Shown: piece by piece, positions 11,859-21,506 of the stretch | Layout of the letters: every line of letters starts with the position of its first letter | Numbering within the stretch: position 1 is the first letter of the stretch | Origin: Diabrotica undecimpunctata | Lineage: Eukaryota; Arthropoda; Insecta; Coleoptera; Chrysomelidae | Length of the DNA stretch: 64,000 bases | Direction of reading: 5' to 3' | NCBI RefSeq assembly: GCF_040954645.1 | Contig: NC_092808.1 | Span: forward strand, 84,699,389-84,763,388 | Translations under genes and position numbers: made by a program | Notes under the pieces: model-generated | Told to the model about the DNA's origin: nothing | What the model saw: the letters and a program-made list of their open reading frames with translations, nothing else | Databases searched by the model: none

Positions 11859-12050
11859 TTAGTTGTTGTATTTTCCATTGTTTTTTTTTATGTCATTTAC
11901 CTTTAACCGTTGCCTGTATTGCTTGTGTAAAAAAAAAGTCGCTATAAAGGGCACCTTAGCGTGAAGTGTGTGTTCCTGTTCAATCTTTTTTGTATATTCA
12001 GCCATTAGTGTTTTCAATGGAAAGGTTAGGAAATTGGGTGAATGAAACAA
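11859..12050 (-). CDS. Possible short exon, unrecognised
   Basis: A minus-strand open stretch contains MAEYTKKIEQEHTLHAKVPF and then a basic tail (KQYRQRLK) followed by AAAG|GTAAAT, a plausible splice donor near 11.89 kb. It lies right of the LINE that interrupts the DUF7869-like relic, so it could be that gene's first exon. I do not recognise the peptide and chance is a fair alternative. Confidence 0.2.
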   Translation of the reverse strand: MFHSPNFLTFPLKTLMAEYTKKIEQEHTLHAKVPFIATFFLHKQYRQRLKVNDIKKNNGKYNN

Positions 12051-12899
12051 CGGTTAGAAAATTGTCATGAATCTAAAAGAAGTGTAGGAGTTAATTGTTT
12101 GTATGTGTTTAACCAATTGTTTGGCTAAATAGGTCGTGAACCTAAGGCCAAAAAAAAATAGTTTAATAGCCTATAGATAAATGAAAATTTAACTATTTTC
12201 AGCAATAAAAACTCCTTGAGAACCCACTAAGATTTTTTTAATAGTATTGTTATATAACTGCTAATGTATTTATCCTTTTACGCATATGTAACGAAATTAA
12301 TTTTAAAAAAGCAGAGTAACCCATTATAAGCATACTTTTAACAATATCTTTTCTCTTAAAAGAACTACATGTTCAATTATTAAAAATAAAACGAACATTG
12401 TTACTTGAACTGCTTAATTAACTTTTTAATTACTACTTCTAAATTTTACGCTTTTAAGATTATGTAAATATTCCTATGAGCGTTTATTTATTCTGAAGAT
12501 AATATCGATCTTACAACCTTTACTGCAGATTAATTATTCTCGGTTTAATAAATAACTAACGCTCTGCATCGTGTCCCAATTAGAATTATATAGATAGCGT
12601 AAATTAATTTACATAGCTTTTAGCATATTCAGTATGCACAAAAACTTTATATACTAAATGTTATTATAGTATAGATGGATGCAAGTTAATCGAAATGTGT
12701 TTCATTATTGCGAAATATTAACATAATAAAACCGGGATCGTTTTATATTTCCCTTGGGTGACTTTGGATGCTAAAATAACTCACAAAATTTTTAGTTTTT
12801 GCATCTGAATCTAGCGAGCAGCACGTCTTTTTTCATGTTTATTTTTTGGGTCAATAAGTATGACCGATTTAACACATAAAAGATGTGAAATTAGTTGAT
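12051..12899. other. Non-coding A+T-rich stretch
   Basis: No reading frame, RNA gene or repeat that I can support. It leads into the old transposase fossil. Confidence 0.5.
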
Positions 12900-13279
12900 T
12901 CTATTCCGGAAAGGGTAGCTATCGTTTCGTTGTATTGTATGGCATCAAGATAAACACGAGAGTAGAAAGAATTATTTTTGGAGTAAAACAATTCAAGAAT
13001 CTATCTGGTAATGAGGTAATAAAACATAAGAAACTTAAGGCCCAGTAGTTAATGAACCTAGTAAAGTTGAAGTATTAGAGCACGTTCATCTAGATTCCAT
13101 GTTAAGTACGCAACAAGTAGCAGCTGTACCTAGAATGAAGCCGAACTAGAGTTTAAGCCATTTTGAAGGAGAAAAAATGCGACCCGTATAAAATATACCT
13201 ACTGCTGGAACTATGAAGATGATTTGGACCGCGCGATGTTTACAATTTCGCTTTAATATTTTTTCTTCGATTAATGCAT

Positions 13280-13287
13280 GTTTTTCA
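13280..13287 (+). repeat. 8-bp target-site duplication (hAT), left
   Basis: GTTTTTCA is identical to 14079-14086, immediately outside the terminal inverted repeats. Confidence 0.9.
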
Positions 13288-14078
13288 CAGTGGCGGCCGG
13301 TCAGGGTCGGCAGGGTCTCTCAGGGTAAATGATTACTCTTTTAACATACTTTTCAATATGTTTAAGAAAGTGTTTACCCAAACCGATTTGATATTCAATG
13401 TTGTTCAAAATCAGTTAACTGTCATTATTCATTCCAAAAATAGAATAACAAAACTGGTGCAAAATCTCAGAGATTTTCGTAATGGTAGTAATTTCCAGTA
13501 TATACGCAGTGACGTTTTGGACTCTCTTGATATTTCTGAACCCCCCCCCCCCAAAAAAAAAGCCATGACACAGAAAAACAGATCTCGGGAAACGAGTATA
13601 TTTTAAAATTTTGTATACTATTATTATGCAAATAGATACTCGTTTTTTTAATTTTGAAGATTTGCAAATTTTTGACCTATTTGACGATTCAAAATTTAAA
13701 AGTTACACCAAAGAATTTCCATGATATTTATTAGACAGGTTAATTAAACATTATCCATGATTCTTAAATAAAATAAAATTAGAAAATGAATTAAAAGTTT
13801 TATATGCTGATCCAAATATTTTCGGAAGGTGGGATTAGTTACAAGATATGTATAAGTTTATATACTGCGATTCATTACAACAAACTGTTACCGAAATTAA
13901 TAAATTATTGTCATTAATTCTCTAATTACCACCAACGTCTGCCTCAAATGAACGAGATTTCTCTTGTCTCAAAAGAATCAAAACGAATTGTCGAAACACC
14001 ATGAAACAAGAGAGAATGTCAAGCTTGTCTCAAATGTCAATAGAAAAAAAACGTCGTTAAAGTCACGAGCCGCCACTG
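13288..14078 (+). mobile_element. hAT element, internally deleted and decayed
   Basis: The ends are inverted: CAGTGGCGGC at 13288-13297 and GCCGCCACTG at 14069-14078, extending outward-in as CAGTGGCGGCtCGTGAC on the right. Exact 8-bp duplications GTTTTTCA abut both ends, the hallmark target size of hAT transposons. Inside, the plus strand codes for a relic of a ZMYM1-like hAT transposase, including a C-terminal dimerisation motif (TSASNERDFSCLKRIKT). At 791 bp it is much shorter than autonomous hATs (2.5-5 kb). Confidence 0.9.
13346..14060 (+). pseudogene. hAT transposase relic (ZMYM1-like, with dimerisation domain)
   Basis: The frame at 13346-13540 gives NILFNMFKKVFTQTD and LRDFRN, as in the middle of insect and vertebrate ZMYM1-like hAT proteins. 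After frame breaks, 13.67-13.9 kb gives LFDDSKFKSYTKEFP and 13.93-14.05 kb gives the hAT dimerisation helix pattern SASNERDFSCLKRIKT with RNTMKQERMSSLS. The N-terminal BED/TTF zinc finger and most of the catalytic region are gone. A C9/A9 homopolymer run at 13542-13560 sits where the sequence is interrupted. Confidence 0.75.
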
Positions 14079-14086
14079 GTTTTTCA
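14079..14086 (+). repeat. 8-bp target-site duplication (hAT), right
   Basis: GTTTTTCA, perfect partner of 13280-13287. Confidence 0.9.
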
Positions 14087-14560
14087 TCAATAGAATCGAA
14101 AATCTTTACAATTGCTGTTATTGACCTGATTAAAGCCCCAGAATTTTCCACGAGGTACATTCACAGCAACCGCAAAAATTAAATGTATGGGCTGGTATTT
14201 GTGGTGATCGACTGGTGGAACCATTTTTTGATCATTTCGGCAATTTGACTGGCGAAATACAATATACAATTATTGGAAAACGCGATTAGTCCTGCCTTGA
14301 CTGATAATATTGTACATAATCAGCAATATGATGAAGATTATTTGACTTTTCAAAAGTAGCTCCTTCGCATTATGCTTTACTTGTTAAGTTTGTCAATAGT
14401 TAAACCACATTATTTCAGGACATTGGATTAGGAGAAAAGGCAGCAACGAATGGTCTCTTTAGTCACCAGATTTATTTCTCCTGGATTTTTTTGTAAGGAT
14501 ACCTAAAAAGTAAATCCTATAGAACACCTTTCGTATCTTTAGATGTCAACAAATTGTCAA

Positions 14561-15600
14561 CTAGCTTTGGAATGTGGAAGAACGTTTCGAAAAAATCTTT
14601 ATTATTGTACTCCAAATTAATATATAATTAAATTTAGATTCTATTATATCTGCAGCATTGTAAATCGTTCCTGTTCTTCTTTTTATTTTTTTATTTAAGA
14701 TGTGATCAAGTCTGGATATCCGACATGCTGTTCTGAAATAGTCCATTTCTACCACTTCCATTTTTTCTTATTTTTAATCGTCATTTGACAGCATTCAGAT
14801 CCTCACGTCAAAATTGATTTTACAACCAACTCATAGATTGTCAGTTTTGTTCGTTAACTAATTTTAGGAGACCAAAGTAATAAGTATAGTGTTTGTACCA
14901 CATTTCGGCCCTGTTGTATTTCTGTTTAATATCCCGCTTCGATGTTCCTTCCTTCGCTATCAGTGTCCCTAGGTATTTAAATTCTTTGCATTTTTTTATC
15001 TATAAACGAGTGTTGTGGATCTCTTTTTTCGTAGTTTATTCTGAGATATTCCGTTTTGTTAATGTTAATAGTTAATTCTAAATTCTTCTATTCTTCATTT
15101 AACTTTATGATCATGTAATCCATGTCTTCCTTATCGTTTGTCATAATCACTTGATCGTTTGTAAAAAAAAGTTTTGGTATAAACTTGTTTCCAAGTTCTA
15201 TCCTCATCCCTGTTCATTTTTTTCCAGTTAATGCTTCCTAAATATAGATTTTGAATAGAGTTATAACAGCAAACAGGACATGCGTCTAAAATTTTATTCT
15301 CCAGTTTATCGACATTTTTTGCATTTATGTGCAAGTTCGCTATACCGTTGATGTATGCACTGCTTAAGACTGCCTTCGTCAAAATTTCAAATCTCTTTAG
15401 GGGTGCTGTATCATAAACCTTCTCTGAGTCAACGAAAACTAAATGACTCAGTTAATTTCTGGCTGTTCTTTACTCTATAATTTGTTGGAGTACAAATATG
15501 TTATCAACAGTAGATCTGCCAGTACGTAATTCACTCTGATCTTCTGTTTCCTCATATTAGTTTTCAATTCGTTCTTTTATCAATCGACCGAGTTAAACGC
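14561..15600 (-). pseudogene. RTE-type LINE relic, RT C-terminal half
   Basis: Right to left, frames give RT-thumb-like pieces (15131-15600). Around 14.95 kb there is a KYLGTLIAKEGTSKRDI-like block, and at 14561-14761 VEMDYFRTACRISRLD, the C-terminal helix of insect RTE-type endonuclease-RTs. A segment near 15.2-15.3 kb (INWKKMNRDE) marks the 'connection' region. Multiple stops; both ends are truncated. I find no target duplication. Confidence 0.6.
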
Positions 15601-15639
15601 AATACGTGCTGAGGCTTCAACTTATTTAAATTAAGAAAT

Positions 15640-16950
15640 TAAAAGAGTAACATTAGAAATGAAAAACGCCAAAAATGTAAACATTATGTGGAGCAAAATC
15701 AAAGATTCTGTTATAAAGTCACAAAACGAAACTCTACAAGAGAAAGAAAAAAGCTGAAAACCTTGGATGACTTAATAAATACTGGAAATCATGGAAAAAT
15801 GAAGAAAAGTTTAGAACAAAAACCCAGATAAATAAAGAAATAAAATAAAAAAGGCTAAGGAAAAGTGGATGCTGGAAACATGCATTGAAATAGAGGAATT
15901 GCAGAAAAAACATGATCGTTATAATTAAAAAAAATCAGAGAAATATCTGAAAAATTACGAACAAGCAAACCTATTTAATTAAGTTTAATTATCAAAAACA
16001 ATTAACCCTATAATAATCCAATTAGAATAAAACAAATATGGACTAAATATATTTAATATCTTTCAATAGACACAAGAACGGAAACATTAAGTCCAACATG
16101 CTATAGCAACTCAAAATCGCACAGAGATCTTTGCCCAGATAAAGTTCATATCGAGCTCATTAAACTTATAGATGAAGATAATGTAAGCTCAATAACTATT
16201 CTCTTTAACAACATATATATACTAATCTGGTGAGATACCTACATAATGGCTACTATTAACCTTTGTTCCGCTACCAATAACCAATAATCCCAAATACTGT
16301 AATGACTGTAGATTAATCAGCTTTCTCATAGACAGTTGGGCTTTCGTAATGGCTTCGGAACAGTAGAAGCTCTGTATAGTTTCACAACTCTAGCTTAAAA
16401 ATCTCGAAACCAACAAAAACATCTTTTTGTCACATATATAGACTATGAGAAAGCTTTCGACAAAGTTAAACATAACATGCTCATGGAATATCTCAAGCAA
16501 AAAGGTCTCTATAAAAATTATATTAACATAGTAAGAAATGGCTATTAAAATCGACATGCTGTGGTAGCACGGATGCTCAGCAGATAATAGAGGTGTGAGA
16601 CAAGGTTGGACTAAAGTGAAGCTTGGACTGTTAATGTTGACTTGTTGCACAGTGTTGTACAGAATAAGAAGAGACAGAGAACTTTTGATCTCTGTTAAAA
16701 AAAGGACAGCATATTTGGCACATACTAAGAAATAAGAAATGCAAGTTGTTGCAGCTGATAATAAAGTAGAAAATCGAAGAAAAAAGGAGTTCTGGTTGAC
16801 GAAAAATAACCTGGCTGGAAAACATTCGCAACGTGACCGGGTTAAACATACAGACGCTTTTAAGGAAAGCAGAAGATAAACACGAATTTACAATGGTTAT
16901 AGCCAAATCATTTACAATGATTAGTGAAGTCGCACAAGAAGAAGATTAAT
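15640..16950 (+). pseudogene. RTE-type LINE relic with internal deletion
   Basis: Plus-strand frames give a degenerate linker (15.64-16.0 kb). Near 16.43-16.5 kb comes a clear palm motif (FIDYEKAFDKV-like) with NMLMEYLKQKGLYKNYINIV, then GVRQG near 16.6 kb. The sequence then jumps to the 3' end of the ORF, including IWHILRNKKCKLLQLI and EEKRSSGRRKITWLENIRN (16.7-16.82 kb). The end is a gaagaagatt tail near 16.95 kb. The palm-to-thumb region is deleted, and stops are frequent. It lies tail-away from the minus-strand relic at 14.56-15.6 kb. Confidence 0.7.
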
Positions 16951-17595
16951 TGACTGTACAACCTACGCAATTAGCTAATTAGTCTTCTACCTCTTTAATT
17001 TCTACATTTTTTTTTGTTCCTTTTTTGTTGATAGAGCTTATATATGCCAGGTTGCAGTCTTTTGTAATATTTTCTTGTTATTTTTATGTTTACATGTTAT
17101 TTGTTATTATGGTAAAAAATTTGAATTACTCGTAAAATTACATCATTGGACTAGATTTAGTTCTCAACAAACAAATATACAGTGAAGAAATATACAGAAA
17201 ACATCACTCTTCATAGAAAAAGTTCGCTTAAGAACCAATTTACACTCTCCGTGTTAATTATTTTTTCCGTCTTACAATTAATAGGTTTTTTCTTCAAACG
17301 TCAAATAATGATGACATTACTTATCTAACTTCATCCTGTCAAAGTTTGATGTCTCCGTCGGCAGCAGTTTTTTTTTCCCATTTCTTTACGGCGGAGGGAA
17401 AAATCTTGTCATGGCAACAATATGAAACATGTCACAAAGCAACAATACAAATGTCATTAACAACAATTAAACATTATTTTTATTTATAGTGATATTAAAA
17501 GTACAATTAGTTAATGAGGCATTTTCAAAATTGAAACCGTGCAAAAATGTTCCCGACTCTTGATACGCATTGGTAATTGTTGATGATACTGATGG
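16951..17595. other. Non-coding stretch 3' of the recombinase gene
   Basis: No gene seen. A ctttacggcggaggg segment at about 17383-17397 loosely resembles part of the right arm of the palindrome at 18.83-18.96 kb (in reverse), too weak to call a repeat. Confidence 0.4.
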
Positions 17596-18600
17596 TCAAG
17601 AACAACTTTTAGCAATCATTCCCGATGTTGGCGAATCATGAGGGTTTAAAATTTTGTGAGCATTATCGTTCTTATTTCTGATTGAATCCTCTATATATCC
17701 TTCGGCAACCGTGCTTGATTTCCAGCCCCCATGTCGTTTGTGGCATTCTAGATTTCCGCCTCCATCAATTAAAAGTGTTGCTGAAGTTCGTCGTAAAGAG
17801 TGCCCCGTGTATGCGCTTGCATCGTTTAAATTTAAATAACTAGCCACTCTTTGGGCTACTGCGCTGATTGAATGTATTCCCATGACGCTTCGGTAACACT
17901 TTCCATTTTGGTACTTGATAAAAAATCGGTTTTCTGTGAAATTTTCAGGCCGCAGTAATGCATACTTTTTATACAGTTTAATGTAGTTTTGACCAATTAT
18001 CGTAAAAGATCTAATTTGTCGTGTTTTACTGTCTGGGATTTTAATAATTATTACATTTTCTTTATCCTCAATGTCCACAGTCTTCATTTTTACCATTTCG
18101 TCGCATCGACAAGCGCCGGTAACCCCAATTAACAAAACAATCTGAAATATTTTTATAATTTAGTATACTATATGCTTTGCAATATAATTTTTTTTTACCT
18201 TTAATCCTAAATACAACTTATCTGGCGCTTTAAACAAAAATTTATCAAACTCGTCTTTAGTGAAAACTTTAGACTTCTTTGCAGTATATCCTTTGCTTGT
18301 TTTTTTCAGAAAGGCAAGAACCTTTAAAAATTTGCTTATATCCACATTTTTTCTAATAACTAACTCGGATTTTATCATAGAGTATCGTGACCACATTGTA
18401 GAAGATTTCCATTTATTTTCATTTTCCATTATATTAAAATATGCCAGTAAAACGTCTTCGGTAACTTGCCGTACTCCTCTTGTATCGCACCACTCTTGGA
18501 AGTGCTTGTACGCTAACCGATATTTTATTCCGGACTTGGAGGGCCCCAAACGTGCTACTGCATCATTAGCCGCGGACTCAATTTCGTTTAGGTTTTCCAT
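17596..18600 (-). CDS. Tyrosine recombinase, Crypton-like, two exons, open throughout
   Basis: Exon 1 runs 18600 to 18199 (134 codons); a 57-base intron 18198-18142 has GT..AG ends (AAAG|GTAAAA, tttcag|ATT) in phase 0; exon 2 runs 18141 to 17596. The product is about 315 residues. The N-terminal half is a core-binding helical region (AYKHFQEWCDTRGV); the C-terminal half is the catalytic fold. Arg146 lies in TGACRCDEM, a likely Lys in the strand VIIIKIPDSKTR, His248 and Arg251 in GHSLRRTSAT, His271/Trp274 in HGGWKSS, and the nucleophile candidate Tyr283 in EGYIEDS. These are the R-H-x-x-R-H/W-Y residues of the family, which cuts and rejoins DNA through a 3'-phosphotyrosine. Crypton transposons use such enzymes; a domesticated copy is the alternative. 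An upstream in-frame ATG at 18732 exists, but the start at 18600 gives a more usual N-terminus. No stops. Confidence 0.75.
18142..18198 (-). other. Intron of the tyrosine recombinase gene
   Basis: 57 bases with GT and AG ends. Removing it joins GLK to IVLLIGVTGACR, which restores the continuous helix before the catalytic Arg. Its size is typical of short insect introns. Confidence 0.75.
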
Positions 18601-18827
18601 TTTCGCACTAAATTTGCGCTTGCGGTTGCAACAACAATAAGCTGTCTTTAATAATTGCAAACAACTGTCAAACAACTGTAACCAGGGAGACGCAAATCCC
18701 ACCGACGACTTAATTATTTTAATTTCTAACATCTAGACGACTTTGATAGTTGTCACAGTTAATTTCGAGTAAAAATAGCGTATGAATTGTACTATTTATG
18801 GTTGAAAATTGCTACGTTTGAAGAAAA

Positions 18828-18963
18828 AATAGTATACTTTATTCGGTAAAGAAGCGACTTTTCTTGACTTGCCCTCTATTACGCGCCGAACGAAGTGAGG
18901 CGCGTAATATCGGGCGCGTCAAGAAAAGTCATGCGTCTCCGCCTCATAAAGTAATATACTATT
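18828..18963. repeat. 136-bp nested palindromic element
   Basis: Three nested inverted pairs share one centre. The outer pair is aatagtatacttta... against its near-complement ending atactatt (18828-18842 / about 18946-18963). The middle pair is a perfect 13-mer GACTTTTCTTGAC (18856-18868 / 18918-18930). The inner pair is a perfect 11-mer TATTACGCGCC (18877-18887 / 18899-18909) around an 11-base loop gaacgaagtga. The core is G+C-rich, unlike its surroundings. It starts 228 bases upstream of the recombinase start codon. It could be a small foldback MITE or a site recognised by a recombinase. Confidence 0.85.
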
Positions 18964-19212
18964 ATGTTTATGTTATTGGTAATGTGAATCAGAGAAAATT
19001 AGTTTTTATGTTTTTAATTAGTTTTTATTTAAATAAAATATCAACTCATAGTTTTCACAATTTTAATTGGAAATTATAAATTTCACAAAAACAACAATAT
19101 TCTACTACTGCGAACAAAATAATCACTATGAACAAAATAAAATAATTATCTCAAATTTTTATTTAAAATCTGATTGTTGAATATTGTTAGGGTCACAAAA
19201 TTTTAATTGTTT

Positions 19213-20200
19213 TTAGTAATGTTGATATATTTCGGGTATATCGAAGAACCTAGCTGAAGAACATTGAGTTACAGGTATTTGTTCTAAATTAACGCAGTAA
19301 TTATTTTCGGAAAGACCTTCATAATTTACGTGAATTTTTTTCGCATTTTCATTGCGTATATGTGAATATTTAATTTCAGGCCATTTTACTTTATTACTTT
19401 TAATATCTACTTTAAAATTAATATGGATGTCCTTAAAAAATAGTTTAAAATTTAGAATTTGCTTTTGATTTATTTCAGTTACGGAATAGGTATGGCTTGC
19501 CTGATGCTTTGGCACATTGTATTATGGTTATCCATTGGTCTGGAATATATACGACTTAATGTTTTTTCCATTTATCTACCAGGGCATACATTAAATTACC
19601 CTCGTTTTGTAAATGTCCTACTTCTAAAAACACCTGCGTAATGTTAATGTTAAACTTTTTCACTGCATAGTAGTACATAGCAAAAACTATTCTAGTTTTG
19701 TTGTGTCCACCGCAACTATTACAAAAGAAGAAAAAGTCTGTAAATCCCTTTTTTACTTGCATTTTAATAAATAAATATACAATACTACAGACATATAAGT
19801 GTCCTTCATTGTCTCCAAAATCTCAAAGATGGCCAGTTTCGCTTATAGTATGATGCAGAAACTTCTGACATTCGAGTGGATAAGATCGTGTGAAGATCAA
19901 AACATGCCGCAACTACTGAGTTACTACATTGAGCAAGCGACTTCATTTGCATTTTGAATTCTCGCACCACAGTTTTAGAAGCGATATGATAAGTATAATT
20001 AAGCTGTAAACTTTCCCTTTTTCAATCGAAGCTCTTTTATAAATATCACATGTTGCGCATAATACTTTCTTAAGATTATGCTAAATGTTAAATAAATAAT
20101 GTTAAATTCATTGCAGAGTATTTCTCGATATTGTCTCTCAGTGGCTTGTATCTCTGGTGCATATTCATTATCACGTAACCGCTCTTTATAAAGTTTATAA
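19213..20200 (-). pseudogene. Second DUF7869-like relic
   Basis: From right to left, frames give KKVLCATCDIYKRA (about 20.05 kb; Cys-pair helix block). Near 19.86-19.93 kb come CFDLHTILSTRMSEVSA and YYKRN, near 19.8 kb GDNEGHLYV, near 19.70-19.72 kb CNSCGGHNKTR, and near 19.6 kb VFLEVGHLQNEGN. The order equals that in the relic at 7.1-9.4 kb, but the sequences differ enough to be another subfamily. The second acidic position of the putative triad reads Asn or is lost. The C-terminal open frame stops at 19213. Frameshifts occur near 19.5, 19.76 and 19.85 kb. Annotation as an RNase H-like protein is inference from motif spacing. Confidence 0.55.
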
Positions 20201-20261
20201 TTTGGGAAACCTTAAAGATTCGTCAAAATATTGTTTACGGCTACGAGCCCTCATCTTATCC

Positions 20262-20480
20262 CTTCTCTTCTTCTTAAAGTGCCTATCCGTTCCGGATGTT
20301 GGCGATCATCACGGCTATCTTTACTTTATTTATTGCATCGCGGAACAGTTCAGTGGTAGTCGTGTTATACCACTTTCGTAAATTTTGAAGCTAGGAAATG
20401 CGTCTTCTTCCCGCTCCTCTCTTACCATTTACTTTCCCTTGGAGAATCAGCTGGAGAATCTCTTCTACTTATCTGTAATA
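20262..20480 (-). mobile_element. RTE-type LINE, 3'-end fragment
   Basis: The minus-strand frame gives ILQLILQGKVNGKRGAGRRR, WYNTTTTELFRDAINKVK and VMIANIRNG, the conserved C-terminus of insect RTE-like ORFs. It ends in a stop and a gaagaagagaa tail near 20.26 kb. Only this 5'-truncated end was inserted, as is common for LINEs. One internal stop. Confidence 0.8.
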
Positions 20481-21434
20481 TGTAGAGTATCGAAAAACAT
20501 TTTCTTACATACATCCGAATAGCTACTTCCTACAACAAAACTATTTGTATATCTACCTGAAGACCACAGAATAACAATGGAATTAGAAATTAGCAATTCG
20601 TAACAAAGGGAAATTGTGGTCTTCTATTAAAAAGAAAACAGTAAATAGCAATGGGTATTTGAAGACTCACATCTTACCGTCAGAACTGTTAGGTATATAT
20701 AAGGACAAGTCAGCAGAGAAAGGCTTTCTATAATCACTACACTCTACATCACTACTATTCGGATCTAGAAATTCGTTACAACCAGGTCGTAAGTTTCTTT
20801 TAAATTCGATTAAACCTTGCCATGTTAAATAAATATTGTATCGAATGATACATATAATGTATTTTGCACTTAAAAGGTTTTGTGTGACATCAAAATCTTT
20901 TGCAACACTATATTAGTTTTCAATCTTACCATTAATTATGGTAAGATTGTACCTTCATTACCGCCTGTGTTGAATTACAACTTTGTTCGATGGGGGTGTC
21001 GAATTAATCAAATAGAAGCAAATATAATACTATGTTATACTAGGCATAATATAGTATATATTAATTTTTGAAGTTATACTTCTATACGCGCGCTCCACGT
21101 TGGAAATTTGTATGGGAGTGAATCTGTGAAATCATATGTAAGATAATGAGTAAGAGAGAGACAGAAGATATATTTTCTCTCTCTTCCTCTCTCGAATATA
21201 AAAATGTTCCTTTTGTATATATAATTTAATATTATATATATTGTATAAAGATATATATACATATAATATTATACATATAATAAAATATTTATTAATATTA
21301 TTATTTATGTGATATGTTTTGTATTATTTATTAAATGTTCATAATTATATTAGTCTTTTGTGTTTTAAAATAATAATCTCAATAAATCACTGTATGATCC
21401 AGAACTGTTAATTTTGAAATACCTTTGTGTTATG
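20481..21434. other. Non-coding stretch with a TATA-like promoter motif
   Basis: A tatataagg box lies at about 20694-20702, followed by cagcagagaaagg and by tcactacac about 45 bases on, which resembles an insect pol II core promoter or an LTR U3/R. An inverted pair (gaagaccaca near 20.57 kb, tgtggtcttc near 20.62 kb) lies upstream. No reading frame follows within 500 bases. A repeat-like segment (ttatacttctatacgcgcgc) begins at about 21074. Confidence 0.35.
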
Positions 21435-21506
21435 TCCTCGGTAGTATAGTAGTCAGTATCCCTGCCTGTCACGCGGGAGACCGGGGTTCGATTCCCAGTC
21501 GGGGAG
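21435..21506 (+). tRNA. tRNA-Asp (anticodon GTC)
   Basis: A 72-nt cloverleaf: acceptor 21435-21441 pairs with 21499-21505 (one G-T at the base and one T-G), discriminator G at 21506. The anticodon loop CTGTCAC lies on a CCTGC/GCGGG stem. The T arm CGGGG-TTCGATT-CCCAG has one G-A mismatch. A box and B box (GGTTCGATTCC) are present, and a T6 pol III terminator begins at 21510. It would read Asp codons. The T-stem mismatch and a wobble in the anticodon stem leave open a decaying or SINE-mobilised copy. No CCA is encoded, as expected in eukaryotes. Confidence 0.85.

Larger units (their letters stand above)
12900..14560 (+). pseudogene. Tc1/mariner-superfamily transposase fossil, split by a hAT element
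   Basis: Left of the hAT insertion, frames give VEVLEHVHLDSMLSTQQVA (13.07-13.12 kb; helix-turn-helix region) and DLDRAMFT (13.23 kb). Right of it come EVHSQQPQKLNVWAG (14.15 kb) and GDRLVEPFF (14.2 kb). Later pieces resemble the QQDGAPPH and SPDL-PLDFFLWGYLK blocks of insect DDE elements (14.33-14.5 kb). The order matches the catalytic domain of Tc1/mariner-like insect transposases, with both halves collinear across the hAT insertion. It is very degenerate, and I could not find its terminal repeats. Confidence 0.6.

Noticed and set aside
17383..17415. Possible second copy of the palindrome arm on the far side of the recombinase, which would make paired element ends
   Set aside because: Only a 13-base loose match (ctttacggcggag); not enough to claim terminal repeats.
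18260..18640. 126-codon plus-strand frame
   Set aside because: Antisense shadow of recombinase exon 1.
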